Of a stretch of 64,000 bases of DNA, positions 1 through 9,811 are shown one piece after another. This stretch comes from Pseudomonadota bacterium (GTDB lineage: Bacteria > Pseudomonadota > Gammaproteobacteria > Burkholderiales > Rhodocyclaceae), in assembly GCA_018241685.1 (NCBI GenBank), contig JAFEDJ010000067.1, positions 248,001 through 312,000 on the forward strand, written 5' to 3'. The notes beneath the pieces are model-generated. The model saw nothing but the letters and a program-made list of their open reading frames with translations. It had not been told where the DNA came from and did no database searches. The translations under genes and the position numbers were made by a program. Position 1 is the first letter of the stretch, and each line of letters starts with the position of its first letter.

Positions 1-1
1 C

Positions 2-346
2 ATCGTTAATGAGGCCGAAGGGCGGGAACTCAACCGGGATTACCGGGGCAAGGACTACGCCACCAACGTGCTGACCTTTGCCTATGATGAAGGCGAGGAC
101 ATGCCCTTGCCGGAAGGTTTGCCGCTGATGGGCGATCTGGTGCTGTGCCGGCAGGTCGTCGAGCGCGAGGCGGCGGAGCAGGGCAAGGCCGTGGACGCGC
201 ATTACGCTCACTTAAGCGTGCATGGTATGCTGCATTTGCAAGGCTTTGACCACGAAGAAGATACCGAGGCCGAGGAGATGGAAGCGCGGGAGCGCACGAT
301 CCTGGCTGAACTGGGTTATGCCGACCCCTACGCGGGGGAACGCTAG
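2..346 (+). CDS. ybeY: Endoribonuclease YbeY (5' end outside window)
   Basis: YbeY is a zinc-dependent single-strand endoribonuclease needed for 16S rRNA 3' maturation and ribosome quality control. The reading frame is open from base 2, so the N-terminus is missing and 114 residues are visible. The visible part contains the family's LNRDYRGKDYATNVLTF segment and the metal-binding motif HGMLHLQGFDHEED, whose three histidines ligate zinc. The stop at 344-346 is followed by an SD-like AGGAG (348-352) that now serves a disrupted start region of corC. The order ybeY-corC-lnt is the common proteobacterial arrangement. Confidence 0.95.
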   Translation: MVNEAEGRELNRDYRGKDYATNVLTFAYDEGEDMPLPEGLPLMGDLVLCRQVVEREAAEQGKAVDAHYAHLSVHGMLHLQGFDHEEDTEAEEMEARERTILAELGYADPYAGER

Positions 347-359
347 CAGGAGACTCGAT

Positions 360-437
360 GGTGGGCTGAGCAATGCGCCATGGGCAATGGTGGACCGTAT
401 GGTCGGCCATTGCCCATGGCCCATTTCTCATCCACCC
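360..437. repeat. Inverted-repeat element between ybeY and corC
   Basis: A perfect 14-bp inverted repeat (GCCATGGGCAATGG at 377-390 and its complement at 407-420) has a 16-base spacer. Weaker pairing, about 12 of 17 positions, extends the arms to roughly 360-390 and 407-437. The block lies between an SD-ATG pair (AGGAG 348-352, ATG 358) and the first codon that matches CorC (ATG 443). ATGG occurs at both edges (358-361 and 443-446), as a 4-bp target duplication would. It may be a small non-autonomous insertion or a REP-like hairpin. No second copy was noticed in the window. Confidence 0.6.
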
Positions 438-442
438 TTTTT

Positions 443-1285
443 ATGGAACCCTATAGTAGTAAACCGTCTTTGCTCGAACGGCTGTCCGCGCTCCTGACCC
501 GGGAGCCGGAAGACCGGGAAGAGTTGTTGCACCTTCTGCATTCCGCCCACGATCGCAACCTGTTCGACGCGGATGCCCTGGCCATCATCGAGGGAGCCTT
601 GCAGGTCTCCGACATGAAGGTGCGCGACGTGATGATTCCCCGGGCGCAGATGGACGTCGTCAATGTGGACGACTCCATCGAAGACATCACCCGTTTCGCC
701 ATCAACGCTGCCCACTCGCGCTTCCCGGTCATCGGTGAAGGCAAGGACGACGTGGTCGGCATCCTCCTCGCCAAGGACCTCCTGCGGGTCTTCGCCGGCG
801 AAGCCTTCGATCTGCGCGACATGCTCCGCCCGGCCGTCTTCGTGCCGGAATCCAAGCGCCTCAACGTGCTGCTGCGCGATTTCCGTGTCAGCCGCAACCA
901 CATGGCGATCGTCGTGGACGAGTACGGCGGCGTGGCGGGGCTGGTCACTATCGAGGACGTGCTGGAGCAGATCGTCGGCGACATCGAAGACGAATACGAC
1001 TTCGACGAGACCGCCGACAACATCCGCCTCGACCAGGCAGGCCGCTATCGCGTCAAGGCTGGCACAGAGATCGAGGACTTCAACGAAGCCTTCAGCACCA
1101 CCTTCAGCGATTCCGAGTACGACACCGTCGGCGGCCTGCTGATCCGCAAGCTCGGGCGCCTGCCCAAGCGCAACGAGGTGGTGGACCTGGAGGGATTGCG
1201 CTTCCAGGTGCTGCGTGCCGACAGCCGGCGCGTGCATTCCCTGCTCGTCGAGCGTCTGCCCGATCCGGAAGCGGTCGGTGGCTGA
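443..1285 (+). CDS. corC: CorC/HlyC-family CBS-domain protein
   Basis: A protein of 280 aa with two CBS domains (about residues 45-165) and a C-terminal CorC_HlyC domain (about 185-275). It is the soluble form lacking the DUF21 membrane domain. The family is linked to magnesium and cobalt efflux, and in ybeY-corC-lnt operons the gene is called corC or ybeX. Recognisable segments are VRDVMIPRAQMDVV and VVDEYGGVAGLVTIEDVLEQ. The start at 443 (MEPYSSKPSLLERL) is chosen by homology. It has no convincing SD, and the frame stays open upstream to an ATG at 380 inside the inverted-repeat element, so an N-terminal extension of 21 residues is possible. The stop overlaps lnt (TGATG). Confidence 0.9.
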   Translation: MEPYSSKPSLLERLSALLTREPEDREELLHLLHSAHDRNLFDADALAIIEGALQVSDMKVRDVMIPRAQMDVVNVDDSIEDITRFAINAAHSRFPVIGEGKDDVVGILLAKDLLRVFAGEAFDLRDMLRPAVFVPESKRLNVLLRDFRVSRNHMAIVVDEYGGVAGLVTIEDVLEQIVGDIEDEYDFDETADNIRLDQAGRYRVKAGTEIEDFNEAFSTTFSDSEYDTVGGLLIRKLGRLPKRNEVVDLEGLRFQVLRADSRRVHSLLVERLPDPEAVGG

Positions 1286-2766
1286 TGCGGTTCTTGCGTC
1301 AGGGCGCGGCCCTGCTGGCGGGGGGCGCGTCAGTTCTTGCTTATGCCCCGTTCGAACTTTTCCCCGTCACCGCGCTGACGCTTGGACTGCTCTACTGGCT
1401 GCTCGGCGCGGCATTGGCCGACAGCCGGCGTCCCCTGAGGACCGGCTTCTCCATCGCCTGGGCCTGGGAACTCGGCACGACGCTGGCCGGCGTTTCCTGG
1501 CTGTACGTGGCGCTGCACCGTTTCGGCGGCATGCCGATGGCGCTGGCGGCACTGGCGATCCTGCTTTTCTGCGCCTTCGTCTCGCTTTATGCGGGCTTTG
1601 CGGGCGTCCTGTTCGCCCGCCTGCGGCGTGGGCGGCCCGGCTGGGATGCGGCGCTGTTCGCCGCCCTCTGGCTGCTTTCCGAATGGCTGCGCGGCTGGGT
1701 GTTCACCGGCTTCCCGTGGCTGGCCAGCGGCTATAGCCAGAGTCCACCGAGTCCGCTGGCGGGCTTCGCGCCGCTGTTTGGGGTGTATGGCGTCGGTGGC
1801 CTGCTGGCCCTGCTGGCGGCGCTGGGTGTCGAAGCGCTGCAGCGGCGCAGCGGGCGCCTGCTGGCGGGCGTCGCGGCGATGCTGGTTGTGGGCGCGGGCC
1901 TGCGCCAGGTGGCCTGGACCGAACCCGTCGGTGAACCGGTGAAGGTCGCCCTGCTGCAGACCAATGTGGAGCAGAGCCTCAAGTGGCGTCCCGAAATGCT
2001 GCGCCACTGGCTGGAGCGCAATCTGACGATGCTGCGCGACAACCCGGCCCAGCTCGTCGTGTTGCCGGAAACCACCATCCCGCTGTTGGTGGACGATCTT
2101 CCGCCCGGCTACCTGGACGCGGTGCGGCAGATCTCTGTGGCAAACGGCGCCGACGCGGTGCTCGGGACCTTCACCCGTGATGGGGATGGGCACATCTTCA
2201 ACGCGGCGATCAGCCTGGGCCTGTCGCCGTCCGGCCACTACGCCAAGCAGCACCTGGTGCCTTTCGGCGAGTATTCGCCGCCGATGTTCCGCTGGTTCTA
2301 CGACCTGGTCAGCATTCCGATGGCCGACCAGACCCGTGGTGCCGCGCGCCAGCCGCCGCTGCACCTGGCGGGGCAGAAGGTGGCCATCAACATCTGCTAC
2401 GAAGATGTCTTCGGTGAGGAGCTGATCCGCAGCCTGCCGGAGGCGACGCTGATGCTCAACCTCTCCAACCTGGCCTGGTATGGGGACTCCTGGGCCCAGC
2501 CCCAGCATCTGCAGATCGCCCGGATGCGCGCGCTGGAGACTGGGCGGCCAATGTTGCGCTCCACCAACACCGGCATGACCGCGGTGGTCCGGCCGGACGG
2601 CAGCGTGCAAGCGGTGCTGCCGCCGTTTGAAGCCGGTGCGCTGCATGCCGAGGTGCGTGGCTACCAGGGGCTGACGCCCTATGCCCGCTGGGGCAACTGG
2701 CCGGCGGTGGGGCTGGCCGTGCTGATCGTGGCGACCGTTGCGGTGGGCGCTCGCCGGCGCACCTGA
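1285..2766 (+). CDS. lnt: Apolipoprotein N-acyltransferase
   Basis: Inner-membrane enzyme of 493 aa that adds the third acyl chain to the N-terminal cysteine of lipoproteins. An N-terminal block of about six membrane helices (residues 1-200) precedes a periplasmic nitrilase-like domain (about 215-455), and a last helix closes the C-terminus. The catalytic triad is visible: Glu in VVLPETTIPLL, Lys in YAKQHLVPFGEYSP and Cys in INICYEDVFGEE. The start codon overlaps the corC stop, so the genes are translationally coupled. The length is normal for the family. Confidence 0.96.
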   Translation: MRFLRQGAALLAGGASVLAYAPFELFPVTALTLGLLYWLLGAALADSRRPLRTGFSIAWAWELGTTLAGVSWLYVALHRFGGMPMALAALAILLFCAFVSLYAGFAGVLFARLRRGRPGWDAALFAALWLLSEWLRGWVFTGFPWLASGYSQSPPSPLAGFAPLFGVYGVGGLLALLAALGVEALQRRSGRLLAGVAAMLVVGAGLRQVAWTEPVGEPVKVALLQTNVEQSLKWRPEMLRHWLERNLTMLRDNPAQLVVLPETTIPLLVDDLPPGYLDAVRQISVANGADAVLGTFTRDGDGHIFNAAISLGLSPSGHYAKQHLVPFGEYSPPMFRWFYDLVSIPMADQTRGAARQPPLHLAGQKVAINICYEDVFGEELIRSLPEATLMLNLSNLAWYGDSWAQPQHLQIARMRALETGRPMLRSTNTGMTAVVRPDGSVQAVLPPFEAGALHAEVRGYQGLTPYARWGNWPAVGLAVLIVATVAVGARRRT

Positions 2767-2820
2767 GTTCGTCGGGTTATCATTCGGAGTATCCAGTTTC
2801 AATGCAGTGCGCTGCTGCAG

Positions 2821-2842
2821 CCCGTCGCCAGTAGGCGACGGG
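2821..2842 (+). terminator. Hairpin after lnt, possible terminator
   Basis: A perfect 9-bp stem (CCCGTCGCC, loop AGTA, GGCGACGGG) lies 54 bases after the lnt stop and 44 bases before the next gene. No uridine tract follows, so intrinsic termination would be weak. It could also be a leader hairpin of the trpB-like gene. Confidence 0.4.
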
Positions 2843-2885
2843 CCGTTCCGTTCGATAACAAGATCAACACAAGGAAGATCTCGCC

Positions 2886-4256
2886 ATGACCGATAGGATC
2901 AAGTACCAGCTCGACGAAAGCCGCATGCCCAAGTCCTGGTACAACATCGCCGCCGACCTGCCGGTGCCCCTGCCGCCGCCGCTGCATCCCGGTACCCTGC
3001 AGCCCCTCGGTCCGTCCGATCTGGCGCCCCTGTTTCCGAATGCGATCATCGAGCAGGAAATGTCCACCGAGCGCTGGGTCGACATTCCCGAGCCGGTCCG
3101 TGAGGTGTTGTGCCAGTGGCGGCCGAGCCCGCTGTTCCGCGCCCGCCGCCTCGAGAAGCTCCTCGATACGCCGGCCAAGATCTACTACAAGTACGAAGGC
3201 GTGTCGCCGGCCGGCAGCCACAAGCCCAACTCTGCGGTGCCCCAGGCTTGGTACAACGCCCAGGAAGGGGTGAAGCGGCTGACCACCGAAACCGGTGCGG
3301 GGCAGTGGGGGTCGTCCCTGTCCTACGCCGGCGGCCTGTTCGGGCTGGACGTGACGATCTTCCAGGTGCGCGTGTCCTACGACCAGAAGCCCTACCGCCG
3401 GGCCCTGATGGAGACCTGGGGCGGCCGCTGCGTGGCCTCGCCGTCTAATGAAACCGAGTATGGGCGCGCGGTGCTGGCCCAGTATCCGGACCACATCGGC
3501 TCCCTCGGCATCGCCATCTCCGAAGCCGTCGAAGTGGCGGCCAAGAACGACGACACCAAGTACGCCCTCGGCTCGGTGCTCAACCACGTGTTGCTGCACC
3601 AGACCATCGTTGGTGAAGAGGCGATCACCCAGCTGGAGATGGCCGGCGACGATCCGGACGTGGTGATCGGCTGTACCGGTGGTGGCTCCAACTTCGCTGG
3701 CATCGCCTTTCCGTTCATCGGCCTGCAGTTGCGCGGTGGTGCCAATGCCAAGAAGCGGCGCATCGTCGCGGTGGAGCCGTCGGCCTGTCCGTCCCTCAGC
3801 CGCGGCCAGTACGCCTACGATTTCGGCGATACGGGCCGTATGACGCCGCTGGTCAAGATGCACACGCTGGGCAGCGAATTCACGCCGCCGGGCCTGCACG
3901 CCGGCGGCCTGCGCTACCACGGCATGGCGCCGCTGGTCAGCCACGTGAAGGAACTGGGCCTGATCGAAGCGCGCAACTATCACCAGACCGCCTGTTTCGA
4001 AGCGGGCGTGATGTTTGCCCGCAGCGAGGGCATCGTGCCGGCGCCGGAGTCCAACCACGCGGTGCGCGCGGCCATCGACGAAGCCCTGCGCTGCAAGGCC
4101 GAAGGCAAGAGCGAGACGATCCTGTTCTGCCTGTCCGGCCACGGCCATTTCGACATGAGCGCCTATACCAACTACCTGTCCGGCAAGCTGGTTGACCAGG
4201 ACTACGACGAAGCAGAGTTGGCGATGGCGTTGTCGGGCTTGCCCAAGGTGGACTGA
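2886..4256 (+). CDS. trpB: TrpB2-type tryptophan synthase beta chain
   Basis: PLP enzyme of 456 aa that condenses serine with indole to give tryptophan. The length and N-terminal extension (DRIKYQLDESRMPKSWYNI) match the TrpB2 class rather than the roughly 400-residue TrpB1 that partners TrpA. Visible motifs are the PLP lysine in GSHKPNSA, the catalytic glutamate region TETGAGQWGSSL, and the phosphate-binding loop GCTGGGSN. No trpA, trpF or other trp gene is adjacent, which is usual for TrpB2, thought to work alone or to salvage indole. The start ATG at 2886 is preceded by AAGGAAGAT. It is flanked by lnt and an ATPase with no obvious functional link. Confidence 0.92.
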   Translation: MTDRIKYQLDESRMPKSWYNIAADLPVPLPPPLHPGTLQPLGPSDLAPLFPNAIIEQEMSTERWVDIPEPVREVLCQWRPSPLFRARRLEKLLDTPAKIYYKYEGVSPAGSHKPNSAVPQAWYNAQEGVKRLTTETGAGQWGSSLSYAGGLFGLDVTIFQVRVSYDQKPYRRALMETWGGRCVASPSNETEYGRAVLAQYPDHIGSLGIAISEAVEVAAKNDDTKYALGSVLNHVLLHQTIVGEEAITQLEMAGDDPDVVIGCTGGGSNFAGIAFPFIGLQLRGGANAKKRRIVAVEPSACPSLSRGQYAYDFGDTGRMTPLVKMHTLGSEFTPPGLHAGGLRYHGMAPLVSHVKELGLIEARNYHQTACFEAGVMFARSEGIVPAPESNHAVRAAIDEALRCKAEGKSETILFCLSGHGHFDMSAYTNYLSGKLVDQDYDEAELAMALSGLPKVD

Positions 4257-4298
4257 CCCGGCCTGCCGGACGGATCTGCTCCATCCGGCACCTACGCC

Positions 4299-6983
4299 AT
4301 GACGCCTGTCGATCCGCCGGGCTGGCATGCCCGCTCCCATCAGGAGGCCTTCGCGACCTTCCAGTCGAGCCCGGATGACGGGCTCGCCGAGGCGGTTGCT
4401 GCCGAGCGTCTGGGCGTCCACGGCCCCAATCGCATCGAGGCCCGGCCGGGGCGTGGGGCGGTGCTGCGCTTTGCGCTGCAGTTCCATCAGCCGCTGATCT
4501 ACATCCTTATCGCCAGCGCGGCGATCGCCGCCTTCCTGCACGAGTGGGCCGACGCCGGCGTCATCTTCGGCGTGGTGCTGGTCAATGCGCTGATCGGTTT
4601 CATCCAGGAAGGGCACGCCGAGGAGGCGCTGGCGGCCTTGGCCCGCAGTGTCGCCAGCGAGGTGACAGTGCTGCGGGCCGGCCAGCGTCGGCGCCAGCCG
4701 GCGGCCGAACTGGTGCCGGGCGACGTGGTGTGGCTGGCCGCGGGTGACAAGGTACCGGCCGACCTGCGCCTGTTCGACACGCGCGCGCTGCAGATCACCG
4801 AGGCCTCGCTCACCGGCGAGTCCACGGCGGTGGGAAAGGGCGTCGAGCCGGTGCCGGCGGACAGCGGTCTGGCGGAGCGGAGCTGCATGGCTTTTGCCGG
4901 GACGCTGGTTGTCGCCGGTCAGGCAGCCGGGCTGGTGGTGGCCACCGGCCGCGGTACCGAGACCGGGCGCATCGCCGACATGCTGGAGCAGGCCGACACG
5001 CTGGCGACGCCGCTGACCCGGGCGATGGCGCGTTTTTCCAGTGCGCTGCTGGTACTGATCCTGGCACTGGCGGCACTGGGTTTCGTGGTCGGCAGCCTGC
5101 GCGGCGAACCCTGGCTCGACATGCTGATGGCAGCCGTGGCGCTGGCGGTCGGGGCGATTCCCGAAGGTCTGCCGGCGGCGGTGACGGTGACCCTGGCCAT
5201 CGGCGTGGCGCGCATGGCCCGCCGCCGCGCGATCATCCGCCGTCTGCCGGCAGTGGAAACCCTCGGCAGCACGACGGTGATCTGCTCCGACAAGACCGGC
5301 ACCCTCACCGAGAACCAGATGACCGTGCGTGCCGCCTTTGCTGGCGGCGGGCGTTACGACTTCAGCGGGGACGGCTATGCGCCGCGGGGCGCGGTGAGTG
5401 CCAACGGTACAGAACTGGCCGAGCCGCCAGCCGCCTTGCGCGAACTCCTGCTGGCTGGCGTGCTGTGCAACGATGCGGGCCTGCGGGAAGAGGGCGGCGA
5501 CTGGCAGATCACCGGTGATCCCACTGAAGCGGCGCTATTGGTTGCGGCCCGCAAGGCCGGTCTCGACGAGGAGGCGCTGGGCATGGCGATGCCCCGGCTG
5601 GACGAGATCGCCTTCGATTCGGCGCGCCAGTTCATGGCCACGCTGCACCGCAGTGACGGAGGCTGCGTCGTCATGTTGAAAGGGGCGCCGGAAGTTGTGC
5701 TGCGTCGCTGCTCGAACAGGCTCGACGGTGACGGTAGCGTGATTCCGCTCGACGCGCAGGCCGTCCATGAGGTGGCGCGTGGCCTCGCGGCCGAAGGGTT
5801 GCGGGTGCTGGCCTTCGCCTGTTTGCCGACTGCGGCGGAAACGCTGGACGAGACCACTCTGGCCGACGGCCTGTGCTTCCTCGGCCTGCAGGCGATGCTC
5901 GATCCGCCCCGACAGGCGGCGATCGGCGCCATCCGCGCCTGCCACCGGGCCGGCATTACGGTCAAGATGATCACCGGCGACCACGCGGTGACGGCGCTGG
6001 CGATCGCCCGCCAGCTGGGCCTGGTGGAGGAGGGCGCGCGGGCCCTGAGCGGCCGCGAACTGGCCCGGCTCGATGCGGACGGGCTGCGCGGCGTGGTGCG
6101 CGACGTCCATGTCTTCGCCCGCGTCGAGCCCGAGCAGAAGCTGCGTCTGGTACGGGCCCTGCAGGCCAACGGCGAAGTGGTGGCGATGACCGGCGACGGG
6201 GTGAACGACGCGCCGGCCCTGAAGGCTGCCGACATCGGCGTGGCGATGGGCGCAGGCGGTACCGAGGTCGCCAAGGAGGCCGCCGCGATGGTCCTCACCG
6301 ACGACAACTTCGCCAGCATCGAGGCCGCGGTCGAGGAGGGGCGCGGCGTTTACGACAACTTGGTGAAGTTCATCATCTGGACCCTGCCGACCAATTTCGG
6401 CGAGGGGCTGGTGATCCTTTTTGCGGTGCTGGCCGGCGTGACATTGCCGATCACGCCGCTGCAGATACTGTGGATCAACATGACCACGGCGGTCCTGCTG
6501 GGCCTGGCGCTGGCCTTCGAGCCGATCCAGGGCGATGTGATGGGGCGCCCGCCACGCCCGCCCGGTACGCCCATCGTCGATCGTCTGCTGGTGCGGCGCA
6601 TCGTGCTGGTCGGGGCCTTGCTGCTGGTGGCGTCCTTCGGCTTGTTCCTGCGCTGGCGGGGGCTGGGGGCGACGCTGGAGGAGGCGCGCACGGTGGCGGT
6701 CAATGTCTTCGTGGGCGGGGAGATCGCCTATCTCTTCAATTGCCGCAACCTGCGCGGTCCGTTCTGGCGCTGTGGATGGTTCTCCAACCCCTGGTTCTGG
6801 GCAGGGATCGTCGCGATGCTGGCCCTGCAGGGGCTATTCACGTGGCTGCCGGCGATGAACCGGGTTTTCGCGTCGGCGCCGCCACCGGCTGCCGCGTGGG
6901 CAGAGATTGCCGCTGCTGCGGTGCTGATGGCGGTCATCGTCGGCCTGGAAAAAGGGCTCGTAAAAAAACACGGGGGCGAATGA
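4299..6983 (+). CDS. P2-type cation-transporting ATPase
   Basis: Membrane ATPase of 894 aa resembling bacterial SERCA/PMCA-like calcium or general cation pumps. In order: an N-terminal cation ATPase domain, two helices, the actuator domain with TGES (in EASLTGESTAVG), the PEGLPA helix-4 ion-binding motif, the phosphorylation motif DKTGTLT (Asp331), a nucleotide-binding domain with KGAPE, the hinge TGDGVNDAPALK, and a C-terminal block of about six helices. PEGLPA points to P2A/P2B-type pumps for Ca2+ or Mn2+, but the ion cannot be fixed from sequence alone. It starts 42 bases after trpB. Its stop codon lies in the loop of the hairpin that terminates the opposing chemoreceptor gene. Confidence 0.92.
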   Translation: MTPVDPPGWHARSHQEAFATFQSSPDDGLAEAVAAERLGVHGPNRIEARPGRGAVLRFALQFHQPLIYILIASAAIAAFLHEWADAGVIFGVVLVNALIGFIQEGHAEEALAALARSVASEVTVLRAGQRRRQPAAELVPGDVVWLAAGDKVPADLRLFDTRALQITEASLTGESTAVGKGVEPVPADSGLAERSCMAFAGTLVVAGQAAGLVVATGRGTETGRIADMLEQADTLATPLTRAMARFSSALLVLILALAALGFVVGSLRGEPWLDMLMAAVALAVGAIPEGLPAAVTVTLAIGVARMARRRAIIRRLPAVETLGSTTVICSDKTGTLTENQMTVRAAFAGGGRYDFSGDGYAPRGAVSANGTELAEPPAALRELLLAGVLCNDAGLREEGGDWQITGDPTEAALLVAARKAGLDEEALGMAMPRLDEIAFDSARQFMATLHRSDGGCVVMLKGAPEVVLRRCSNRLDGDGSVIPLDAQAVHEVARGLAAEGLRVLAFACLPTAAETLDETTLADGLCFLGLQAMLDPPRQAAIGAIRACHRAGITVKMITGDHAVTALAIARQLGLVEEGARALSGRELARLDADGLRGVVRDVHVFARVEPEQKLRLVRALQANGEVVAMTGDGVNDAPALKAADIGVAMGAGGTEVAKEAAAMVLTDDNFASIEAAVEEGRGVYDNLVKFIIWTLPTNFGEGLVILFAVLAGVTLPITPLQILWINMTTAVLLGLALAFEPIQGDVMGRPPRPPGTPIVDRLLVRRIVLVGALLLVASFGLFLRWRGLGATLEEARTVAVNVFVGGEIAYLFNCRNLRGPFWRCGWFSNPWFWAGIVAMLALQGLFTWLPAMNRVFASAPPPAAAWAEIAAAAVLMAVIVGLEKGLVKKHGGE

Positions 6984-6995
6984 ATTCGCCCCCGT
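6961..6995 (-). terminator. Terminator of the chemoreceptor gene
   Basis: Read on the minus strand, an 11-bp stem (ACGGGGGCGAA, loop TTCA) is followed by a run of seven T (complement of 6962-6968). It sits 36 bases beyond the chemoreceptor stop. The loop contains the TGA stop of the plus-strand ATPase, so the convergent genes share this DNA. Confidence 0.85.
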
Positions 6996-7030
6996 CATGC
7001 GTGCCTTGCCGCAAGGCTTCCGTTTCTCGT

Positions 7031-8656
7031 TCAGACGCGGAAGCGGCCGATCTGATCCTTCAGGCTGAAGGCGATCTTCTCCAGGCCGACCGCAGCATCG
7101 GCGGCACCGCGGATGTTCTCCGTGGTGCTTTCCACCATCGTCGAGATTTCCTCGACACGTTGCGCGATGGAAGTGCTGGCGGCACTCTGTTCCCGCGTCG
7201 CGTCGGCGATCTCGCGGACCCGTTCAAGGGTCTGGCGGGCGCCGCTCTCGATGGCGTGCAGGGCCTCGGCGGCTGATGCGGCCAGCGCGACGCCCTGATC
7301 CACTTCGGGCAGCGCGGCGTTCATCGCCTCGACGGCGCTGCTGGTGTCGCTCTGGATGCCGGCGATCATCTGCTCGATCTCGGTGGTGGCCGAGGAGGTC
7401 CGTTCGGCCAGCTTGCGCACCTCGTCGGCGACCACTGCGAAGCCGCGGCCCTGCTCACCCGCGCGGGCGGCTTCGATGGCCGCGTTGAGCGCCAGCAGGT
7501 TGGTCTGGCCGGCGATTTCCTTGATCACGTTGGCGATCGACGAGACCTGCCCGATGCGCTCTTCCAGGGCCAGGATGCGCCCGGAGGCGCTGGTGACGGT
7601 TTCCGACATCTTGCGGATCGCGCCGGCCGCCTGGTCCACCCGCTGGCTGCCTTCGGCGGCCAGGCGCATCGCCTCCTGGGAGTTCTCTTCGGTTTCCAGC
7701 GCGCTGGCCGAAATGTGGCTGGAGCTGACGGTCAGCTCCTCCATCGCGGCGGCCATCGATGTGGTGGCATCGGACTGTCGTTCGGCTGCTTCGGCAACCT
7801 CGCTCGACACGCGGCTGATGTGGTCGGCGTTATGCACCAGTTGATTGGCCCCGCTGTTGATCTCACCCATCATGCTGCGCAGAGCGCTGACCATGGTGTC
7901 GAGGGCGCCGAGCATGCTGCCGCTCTGAACGGTTCCAAGGTTGGCGGTCAAGTCGCCTTGGGCGGCGCGCTGCATCACCGCGGTGGCCTCGGTTGGTTCG
8001 CCGCCGAGCTGGCGGGTGACACTGGTGCTGACACGCCAGCCGACGATGCCGAGCAAGGCCAGCAGAGCGAGCGAGATGCTGCCAAGCAGGCCGGCGATGG
8101 AGCGGAACTGGCTGTCCACATCATCCACATAGATGCCGGTACCCAGCACCCAGCCCCACGGGGTAAACGGGGCTGCGTAGGACAGCTTCGGTTGCGGCGT
8201 GGTCTCGCCGGCCTTCGGATACCAGTAATCCACAAAGCCACCGCCCGCGGTGGCGACCCTGACCATCTCCGTGATCATTGTCTTGCCGTTGGTATCCTTC
8301 AGACCGCTGGCATCGGTACCTTCCCGTTCCGGCTTGGGGGGCAGCATCACGTAGTGGCTGCGATTGTCGACGATGAACAGGTAGTTGTTGCCGGCATAGC
8401 GGACGTTGCGCAGGGCGTCCTTGGCGGCCTTTTGCGCGTCAGCTTCGCTGAGGGTGCCGGCTTGGGAGAGCTTGTGATAATGGTCGACGACGCCCAGACC
8501 ACTTTCCACAAGGTATTGGGTCTGTAATTTGCGGTCGTCCATCATGCTGTTGTGTAGGTGGGCCAGGCTCACGGCGCACAAGGCGACCAGGCCGAGCAGG
8601 GTCAAGGCGACAAGTAGCCGCATGCGCGTGGCGACGCGCAGGTTTTTCAGTTTCAT
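7031..8656 (-). CDS. Methyl-accepting chemotaxis protein, sCache type
   Basis: Chemoreceptor of 541 aa. An N-terminal membrane helix (about 11-30) and a periplasmic single-Cache domain with NNYLFIVDNRSHYVM and PWGWVLGTGIYVDDV are followed by a second helix (about 190-210), a HAMP domain, and a long signalling coiled coil. The hairpin tip EIAGQTNLLALNAAIEAARA is canonical. Small-molecule ligands such as organic acids are typical of sCache receptors; the ligand is not deducible here. ATG 8656 is chosen because GAGGAGAGG lies just upstream; the frame extends six codons further without an SD. It is monocistronic with its own terminator. Confidence 0.93.
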   Translation of the reverse strand: MKLKNLRVATRMRLLVALTLLGLVALCAVSLAHLHNSMMDDRKLQTQYLVESGLGVVDHYHKLSQAGTLSEADAQKAAKDALRNVRYAGNNYLFIVDNRSHYVMLPPKPEREGTDASGLKDTNGKTMITEMVRVATAGGGFVDYWYPKAGETTPQPKLSYAAPFTPWGWVLGTGIYVDDVDSQFRSIAGLLGSISLALLALLGIVGWRVSTSVTRQLGGEPTEATAVMQRAAQGDLTANLGTVQSGSMLGALDTMVSALRSMMGEINSGANQLVHNADHISRVSSEVAEAAERQSDATTSMAAAMEELTVSSSHISASALETEENSQEAMRLAAEGSQRVDQAAGAIRKMSETVTSASGRILALEERIGQVSSIANVIKEIAGQTNLLALNAAIEAARAGEQGRGFAVVADEVRKLAERTSSATTEIEQMIAGIQSDTSSAVEAMNAALPEVDQGVALAASAAEALHAIESGARQTLERVREIADATREQSAASTSIAQRVEEISTMVESTTENIRGAADAAVGLEKIAFSLKDQIGRFRV

Positions 8657-8674
8657 GATGGATCCTCTCCTCAA

Positions 8675-8691
8675 ACCTGATTTGCTCAGGT
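8675..8691. promoter_or_regulatory. Small inverted repeat upstream of the chemoreceptor
   Basis: ACCTGA-N5-TCAGGT forms a perfect 6-bp inverted repeat directly upstream of the chemoreceptor SD. It could be an operator or a leader hairpin; the sequence alone does not decide. Confidence 0.3.
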
Positions 8692-8902
8692 GCCGCCGGT
8701 TTATGTAGGGATACCGGCTGACCGATGTTGTATATATCTGCTCTTGTTTACGGCTTGTGTGTCCAATTTCTTGACAGAATCCGCGCAGCTGGCTGATTGA
8801 GCGTTGGGAGCGGCTTCAAAGCGTCGGCGCTCCCCTGTACGCAGAAACCCAGTAAAATCCGCGCTTTGCCCAAATTCGCGCGGCGCTCGCCGCGGAGACT
8901 CC

Positions 8903-9810
<908 letters not shown>

Positions 9811-9811
<1 letters not shown>

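Noticed and set aside
2821..2842. trp-type attenuator before the TrpB2 gene
   Set aside because: There is no leader peptide with tandem Trp codons and no alternative stem, only one simple hairpin.
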